Assembly (NCBI RefSeq): GCF_020532625.1
Contig: NZ_JAJAUY010000044.1
Span: forward strand, 1-43,291
Origin: Streptomyces antimicrobicus
GTDB lineage: Bacteria > Actinomycetota > Actinomycetes > Streptomycetales > Streptomycetaceae
Direction of reading: 5' to 3'
Length of the DNA: 43,291 nucleotides
In this document: positions 39,733 to 43,291 of the stretch, in pieces
Layout: the number at the start of each line of letters is the position of its first letter
How positions within the stretch are numbered: position 1 is the stretch's first letter
The notes under the pieces: generated by a model
The model's database searches: none
Told to the model about the DNA's origin: nothing
What the model saw: the letters and a program-made list of their open reading frames with translations, nothing else
Translations under genes and position numbers: made by a program

Positions 39733-39799
39733 TTAATTGGTCGGCCAATGATTGGCTGCGGAGCCCACCATACACCCATTCATTGGCCGACCAAGTTAA
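39733..39799. promoter_or_regulatory. Pair of mirror-image operators between OYE and MarR genes
   Basis: TTAATTGGTCGGCCAATGA (39733-39751) is repeated in inverted orientation at 39780-39799 with a single extra base. Each copy is itself a near-palindrome, TTGG-YCGR-CCAA. The second copy is followed by a -10-like TAAAAT (39797-39802) for marR; the first overlaps TAACCT for the OYE gene. Both promoters would be covered by MarR. Confidence 0.7.
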
Positions 39800-39867
39800 A
39801 ATCTGCCGCAGGGGGCACGGGATGCTGGATCCTGGGAGGCGGGCGACGCGAGGACGGGAGCCGAACG

Positions 39868-40407
39868 ATGACGACCACGACGCACGGGGTCACGCAGGAG
39901 CAGGGTGCCGCGGCGCCGCGCTGTCCGGGGCCGCCGAGCGCGATGCTGGACGGGCCGGTCAGCCATGCCGTGAGCAAGGTGGCGCGGCTGCACCGGATCG
40001 TCGCGGGGCGGCTGCTGCGGGAACTGGGCCTGCATCCGGGGCAGGAGTTCTTGATGATGCACCTGTGGGACAACGGGCCGGTCCGGCAGTCGGAACTGAT
40101 CAAGACCGTGGGCCTGGACCCCTCCACCGTGACCAAGATGCTCCAGCGCCTGGAACAGGCGGGCCACGTCCGCCGCTGCCCGGACCCGGCCGACCGCCGG
40201 GCCTCCCTGGTCGAGGCCACGGAGACCAGCTGCGGCCTGCTCCAGCAGGTCCGCGAGGCCTGGGCCGAACTGGAACGCCGGACCCTGACCGGCCTGGACG
40301 AGGCCGAGAGCGCGGAACTGCTGCGGCTCCTGCGGAAGGTCGAGGGAGCCCTGTGCACGGAGGCAGCAACGGACCCGACGTGCCGCACCGATCCGGACCC
40401 CGGTTGA
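39868..40407 (+). CDS. MarR-family transcriptional regulator
   Basis: 179 residues. Winged-helix core: RLHRIVAGRLLRELGLHPGQEFLMMHLWDNGPVRQSELIKTVGLDPSTVTKMLQRLEQAGHVRRCPDPADRRASLVEATETSCG (helices and the beta-hairpin wing DPADRR). It probably represses the divergent alkene reductase and itself from the 39733-39799 sites; Cys residues flanking the core (PRCPG, RRCPD, SCGLL, ALCTE) could make it a redox or electrophile sensor. ATG 39868 has GGGAG 7 nt upstream. Confidence 0.92.
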   Translation: MTTTTHGVTQEQGAAAPRCPGPPSAMLDGPVSHAVSKVARLHRIVAGRLLRELGLHPGQEFLMMHLWDNGPVRQSELIKTVGLDPSTVTKMLQRLEQAGHVRRCPDPADRRASLVEATETSCGLLQQVREAWAELERRTLTGLDEAESAELLRLLRKVEGALCTEAATDPTCRTDPDPG

Positions 40408-40884
40408 CGCCCTGCCGGGCGGCGCGGCAGGCCCGGGCGATGCCCGGCCGGGCGGCGACGTGGGCCGGGGCGAAGCACGGCCGGGCGGCGACGTCGGCCA
40501 GCGCGAAGTCCGGCCGGGCGGAGCAGCAGGCCAGGGCGAAGCCCGGCTGGGCGCCCTACGGGGGGGCGGGGGCGTCGTACGGGTTCAGCGGGACTTCGGC
40601 CTACGGCCAGGCTCAGCCGCGTTGCGGCGTACGGCCAGGGCGGGGGCCCGCCGGGCGGCGCATGGCCAGGAGCGGAGCCGCGACCCGGCGGGCGGCCGCT
40701 GGGGCCCGCCGGGCAGCGGCGCGTGCCCGGAGCGCGGACCCGCCAAGCTGCGGCGCGCGCTCAGGCGGAGCCGGCGTGTGCGGCGTACGGCCAGGGCCGG
40801 GGCCCGTCGGGCTGCGGCGGACGCCCAGGGAGGGACCGGAGGCGGTCAGGGGGCTCGGGCCGGGGCGGGGTGGCAAGGCGCCGG
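40408..40884. other. Gene-less, repeat-rich stretch with decayed coding character
   Basis: 477 bp. Begins with 33-bp tandem repeats, then contains YGQ/YGG-rich phrases in more than one frame (APYGGAGASYGFSG, SAYGQAQP, then AAYGQGGGPPGG in a shifted frame) and two similar 50-60-nt blocks near 40621 and 40778. No intact reading frame has a start and ribosome binding site. It looks like the remnant of a Gly/Tyr/Gln/Pro-rich protein gene. Confidence 0.5.
40445..40553. repeat. 33-bp tandem repeat, about 3.3 copies
   Basis: Copies at 40445-40477, 40478-40510, 40511-40543 and a 10-bp partial copy, each starting CGGCCGGGCG and ending GCGAAG(C/T)(A/C). The length equals 11 codons (GRAATWAGAKH-like in one frame). 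Confidence 0.8.
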
Positions 40885-42534
40885 TCAGTCGGGCGGGGCG
40901 TGGAGTCGGTCGGCGAGGGACGCGAAGGTCGGCCACGGTTGCGTCGGGGGTCGCGGGTCCCAGGTCTTCTGGGCGACCGCCGCGAGCGGCCGGGCGATCC
41001 CGGCGGCGACCTGCGCCTGGGTCTGCGCGTTCGCGAGGTCGCACCAGACGGCGAGCCGGCCGCCGAGGATCTGGTCGGCGTACTGCGCCGGGACCGGCGT
41101 GGTGCCGCGCAGCACGAGCGGGGTCCACTGCTCGTAGATCCGGCGGCCGGTGGGGTACGTGAACTGGTTGGGCTCGCCCAGGACGTAGTACAGGAATTCG
41201 TCGTTGAGGTTCACCACCGGACGCCCCTCGCGCAGGTACGCCAGCGGGGGCCGGGCCCCGATCTCCTTGCCCGTCCAGTACTCGACCTGGAGGTCCTTGG
41301 CCGGGGTGACGACCCCGCCCGGGAAGAAGCCGTCGTTCCAGGCCTTCGGCTGCCGGCCGGCCGCGCGGACCACGGCGGCCCGGTCGTTCAGCCAACCCGT
41401 CGCCAGGTCGGCGACCTTGGCCCCGGCGCCGTACCGCTGCTGCGCGGCCCGGGCCAGCTGCGGGAAGGACAGCTGCGGGTTCTTGACCACCAGCGCCTGG
41501 TATTCGTCCGCGCCCAGGTGCCACGGGCTGCCGGGGAACAGCGGCAGGTACTCGCGCAGCAGGTCGTCCACGAGCCGGGCCGAGGCCGGGTTCGAGATGT
41601 CGACGGCGCCCTTGACCGCGGTGCCGTCGGCGTTGCGCAGCTGGAGCTCGGGGTGCGCGCGCAGTACGGCGCCGAGGTGCCCGGGTGAGTCGATCTCCGG
41701 GACGACCGTGATGTGCAGGCTCTTGGCGAGCGCGACGATCCGGCGCACCTCGGCCTTGGTGAGGTGCGGGGTGGACACGATCTCGGGGTGGCTGTCGGAG
41801 GCGATCCGGAAGGCCTGGTCGTCGGAGAAGTGCAGGCCGAGCTGGTTCAGCTTCAGGTCGGCCATCTCGCGCAGCCGGTCCTCGATCCAGTCGGGGGTGA
41901 AGTGCTTGCGGGCGATGTCGAGGTGGAGCCCGCGCTGCGGCTTGTCGGGCCGGTCGGTGACCGTGCCCTCGCCGATCGAACCGGCGGAGCGGACGGCCTG
42001 CTGGAGGGTGCGGGTGCCGTAGAAGACACCCGCCTCGTCGGGGCCGGCGATGCGGACGGTGCCGTCGCGGACGGTGAGGGTGTAGGACTCCGCGCCGCCG
42101 GAACCCCCGCCGGAACCGGTGGCGCCGAGGGCGAGTTCGACGTCGCCGCGCCGCGGGGCGGCGCCTTCGGCGTAGCCGATGCCCAGGCCCTTCGCCAGCA
42201 GCTCGCCCTCGTCCTTCAGAGCCGCGGCATCGTCCTGGGCGACGACCACACGGGCGCCGTCCGCCGGCTTCCAGCCGGGACCGCGGCCCGGCTGGAACGC
42301 GCGTACCGAGGGGATGGTGCGGGGGGCCGCGGCCGGCGGGTACGTCGGCGAGGGCGGCGGGGCCGGGTCGGTCGCGGCCGTGCCGGTGACCAGCGGTGTC
42401 GGCGCGGGGGTGCCCGCCAGGCCCCGCGGACCTCCGTCCTGCGGGGTGCCCGCGCAGCTGGTGAGGCCGAACGAGAGCACCGCAACGACTACGGCCGGCG
42501 CGGTGCTCCGGGCCCTGGTCCTCGGCTTCCGCAT
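40885..42534 (-). CDS. GH20 beta-N-acetylhexosaminidase lipoprotein
   Basis: 549 residues. Lipobox LTSCAG near residue 26 (lipidated Cys), Pro/Thr linker, GH20 N-terminal beta domain (SYTLTVRDGTVRIAGPDEAGVFYGTRTLQQA), then the TIM barrel: RGLHLDIARKHFTPDWI, LHFSDDQAFRI, VPEIDSPGHLGAVLRAHPEL, and the catalytic Asp-Glu pair in WHLGADEYQ. It removes terminal GlcNAc/GalNAc from chitin or cell-wall sugars at the outer membrane face. The active-site motif reads GADEY instead of the common GGDE. ATG 42534 has GGAGG about 12 nt upstream. The neighbouring GlcG/HbpS-like gene is in the same orientation. Confidence 0.92.
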   Translation of the reverse strand: MRKPRTRARSTAPAVVVAVLSFGLTSCAGTPQDGGPRGLAGTPAPTPLVTGTAATDPAPPPSPTYPPAAAPRTIPSVRAFQPGRGPGWKPADGARVVVAQDDAAALKDEGELLAKGLGIGYAEGAAPRRGDVELALGATGSGGGSGGAESYTLTVRDGTVRIAGPDEAGVFYGTRTLQQAVRSAGSIGEGTVTDRPDKPQRGLHLDIARKHFTPDWIEDRLREMADLKLNQLGLHFSDDQAFRIASDSHPEIVSTPHLTKAEVRRIVALAKSLHITVVPEIDSPGHLGAVLRAHPELQLRNADGTAVKGAVDISNPASARLVDDLLREYLPLFPGSPWHLGADEYQALVVKNPQLSFPQLARAAQQRYGAGAKVADLATGWLNDRAAVVRAAGRQPKAWNDGFFPGGVVTPAKDLQVEYWTGKEIGARPPLAYLREGRPVVNLNDEFLYYVLGEPNQFTYPTGRRIYEQWTPLVLRGTTPVPAQYADQILGGRLAVWCDLANAQTQAQVAAGIARPLAAVAQKTWDPRPPTQPWPTFASLADRLHAPPD

Positions 42535-42602
42535 GAGTCACCACGTCCTCCACCCCAACGTCCCACCGGTGGCGGGCACGCGCGACCCGGGACGGCGGGC
42601 GG

Positions 42603-43172
42603 TCAGCCCAGCGCGGCGAGGGCGGCGAGGGCGGCCTCGCCGAAGGCGTGGTCCTGGGCGGGGGCGCCACCGCCGATGCCCAGGGCGCCGACGAGGCGGC
42701 CGCCGCGGCGGATCGGCAGCCCGCCGGCGAGGAACAGCAGCGGCCGGTCGAGGGCCGTGGGCAGGGTGTGGAACGGCCCGTCGGGACGGACGGCGTCGAC
42801 CAGGTCGGCCGTCGCCGCGTCCAGCTGGAGGGCGGTGAAGGCCTTGCGGGTGCTGGTCTCGCCGGAGATCAGCACGGCCCGGTCGTCCCGCCGGAAGGCC
42901 AGCAGGTGCCCTCCGGCGTCGACGACGCTGACGCTGACGGCCACACCGTCCCGCTCCGCGGCCGCCACGGCGGCGGCGAGCAGGCGCTCGGCGTCGGCGG
43001 TGGTGAGCGGGTGGGGGGCCGGGGTGGGGGACGGGGCCGCGGCCGGGGTCACCGCCTGGGGCGCCGTCGGCTCCGCGACCGACGCATCGACCGGCTCTGC
43101 GACCGACTCTGCGACCGACGCCGGGGCCGGGGTGGGGCTGGGGCTGGAGGTGGGGGTGGTACGGGCGGACAT
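42603..43172 (-). CDS. GlcG/HbpS (DUF336) family protein with long Pro/Ala-rich N-terminus
   Basis: 189 residues. About 55 residues of Pro/Ser/Ala-rich sequence precede the GlcG-type domain: LTTADAERLLAAAVAAAERDGVAVSVSVVDAGGHLLAFRRDDRAVLISGETSTRKAFTALQ and LPIRRGGRLVGALGIGGGAPAQDHAFGEAALAAL. HbpS of Streptomyces reticuli is a secreted heme-binding sensor of the same fold. Here there is no clear signal peptide, so an intracellular role is more likely; heme or GTP-like small-molecule binding is undetermined. ATG 43172 has AGGAG about 9 nt upstream. Confidence 0.85.
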   Translation of the reverse strand: MSARTTPTSSPSPTPAPASVAESVAEPVDASVAEPTAPQAVTPAAAPSPTPAPHPLTTADAERLLAAAVAAAERDGVAVSVSVVDAGGHLLAFRRDDRAVLISGETSTRKAFTALQLDAATADLVDAVRPDGPFHTLPTALDRPLLFLAGGLPIRRGGRLVGALGIGGGAPAQDHAFGEAALAALAALG

Positions 43173-43188
43173 GCGGGGGTGCTCCTTG

Positions 43189-43222
43189 TTCTTCGCTCTT
43201 CGGCGTTCTTCGCTCTTCGGCG
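43189..43222. repeat. Perfect 17-bp tandem duplication in the HbpS-like 5' region
   Basis: The 17-bp unit TTCTTCGCTCTTCGGCG occurs twice back to back (43189-43205 and 43206-43222), just upstream of the ribosome binding site. It could be a slippage product or a doubled regulator site. Confidence 0.8.
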
Positions 43223-43291
43223 TGGTGGTGGCGGTGGTCTAGCGCCGCGCGGCGGCTGCGGCGGGGGTCGTTCGCGGGGCCGGAGTGCGCG

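Noticed and set aside
40445..40553. 33-bp repeats as a CRISPR array
   Set aside because: Copies are contiguous with no spacers, and no cas genes are present.
1..43291. Long antisense frames covering most genes
   Set aside because: They have Arg/Gly/Pro-rich composition and no domain; GC-rich genes commonly give such shadow frames.
1..43291. tRNA, rRNA, insertion sequences, attachment sites or prophage
   Set aside because: I looked for cloverleaf-like stems, terminal inverted repeats and integrase or transposase motifs and saw none.

Overview
This 43.3 kb window is very GC-rich chromosomal DNA from a Streptomyces (or very close relative). The lineage call rests on a short chaplin, a melC1/melC2 tyrosinase pair, a mycothiol-dependent formaldehyde dehydrogenase, many secreted hydrolases, GTG/TTG starts, and a PHO-box-like site. 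I see 40 protein genes and no rRNA, tRNA, CRISPR array, prophage or transposase. It looks like ordinary chromosome with some accessory enzymes, not one dedicated biosynthetic cluster.

Layout. 1-3.3 kb: a secreted CAP-domain protein (cut by the left edge) and an 828-residue DEAH helicase with C-terminal helicase-associated (HA) repeats. 3.3-8.5 kb: glutamate decarboxylase (-), then a CitA/DcuS-type sensor kinase and response regulator (-) diverging from the C4-dicarboxylate carrier gene dctA (+). 8.9-17 kb: a secreted subtilisin with a P domain, a (2Fe-2S) FhuF-like protein with an unknown partner and an MFS exporter, a GNAT acetyltransferase, a TolB-like propeller protein and a membrane-anchored esterase. 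17-21 kb: a type B carboxylesterase, a small exported protein, a chaplin, the tyrosinase operon and a second GNAT protein. 21.3-29.9 kb: acyl-CoA and aldehyde chemistry. It holds a three-gene operon (quinone oxidoreductase plus two acyl-CoA dehydrogenases, all with 4-bp overlaps), a secreted propeller protein, a dienoyl-CoA-reductase-like SDR, an enoyl-CoA hydratase, a PIG-L deacetylase and an MscR-type dehydrogenase. 30-34.8 kb: a LysR regulator diverging from a DapA-like aldolase, a LysM/lytic transglycosylase and a secreted PNGase A-like protein. 34.9-38.1 kb: a CYP152-type fatty-acid P450 coupled to a HAD hydrolase, CsbD, and a secreted acid phosphatase. 38.2-43.3 kb: a VOC protein, an Old Yellow Enzyme diverging from a MarR regulator, a repeat-rich gene-less stretch, a GH20 lipoprotein and a GlcG/HbpS-like protein.

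The most distinctive signals are: (1) a CYP152 P450 whose distal-pocket residues match the alkene-forming OleT type; (2) a chaplin gene with a BldN-like promoter, a 5'-leader hairpin and an unusual His/Gly tail; (3) a phosphatase promoter with an 11-nt-phased PHO-box-like array and a perfect palindrome holding the -10 hexamer in its spacer; (4) mirror-image operators between the OYE and MarR genes; (5) several genes with a TANNNT -10 hexamer 6-7 nt before the ATG, suggesting leaderless mRNAs; (6) perfect palindromes placed at lipid-catabolism promoters. All functional calls come from motif recognition by eye; no database search was run.
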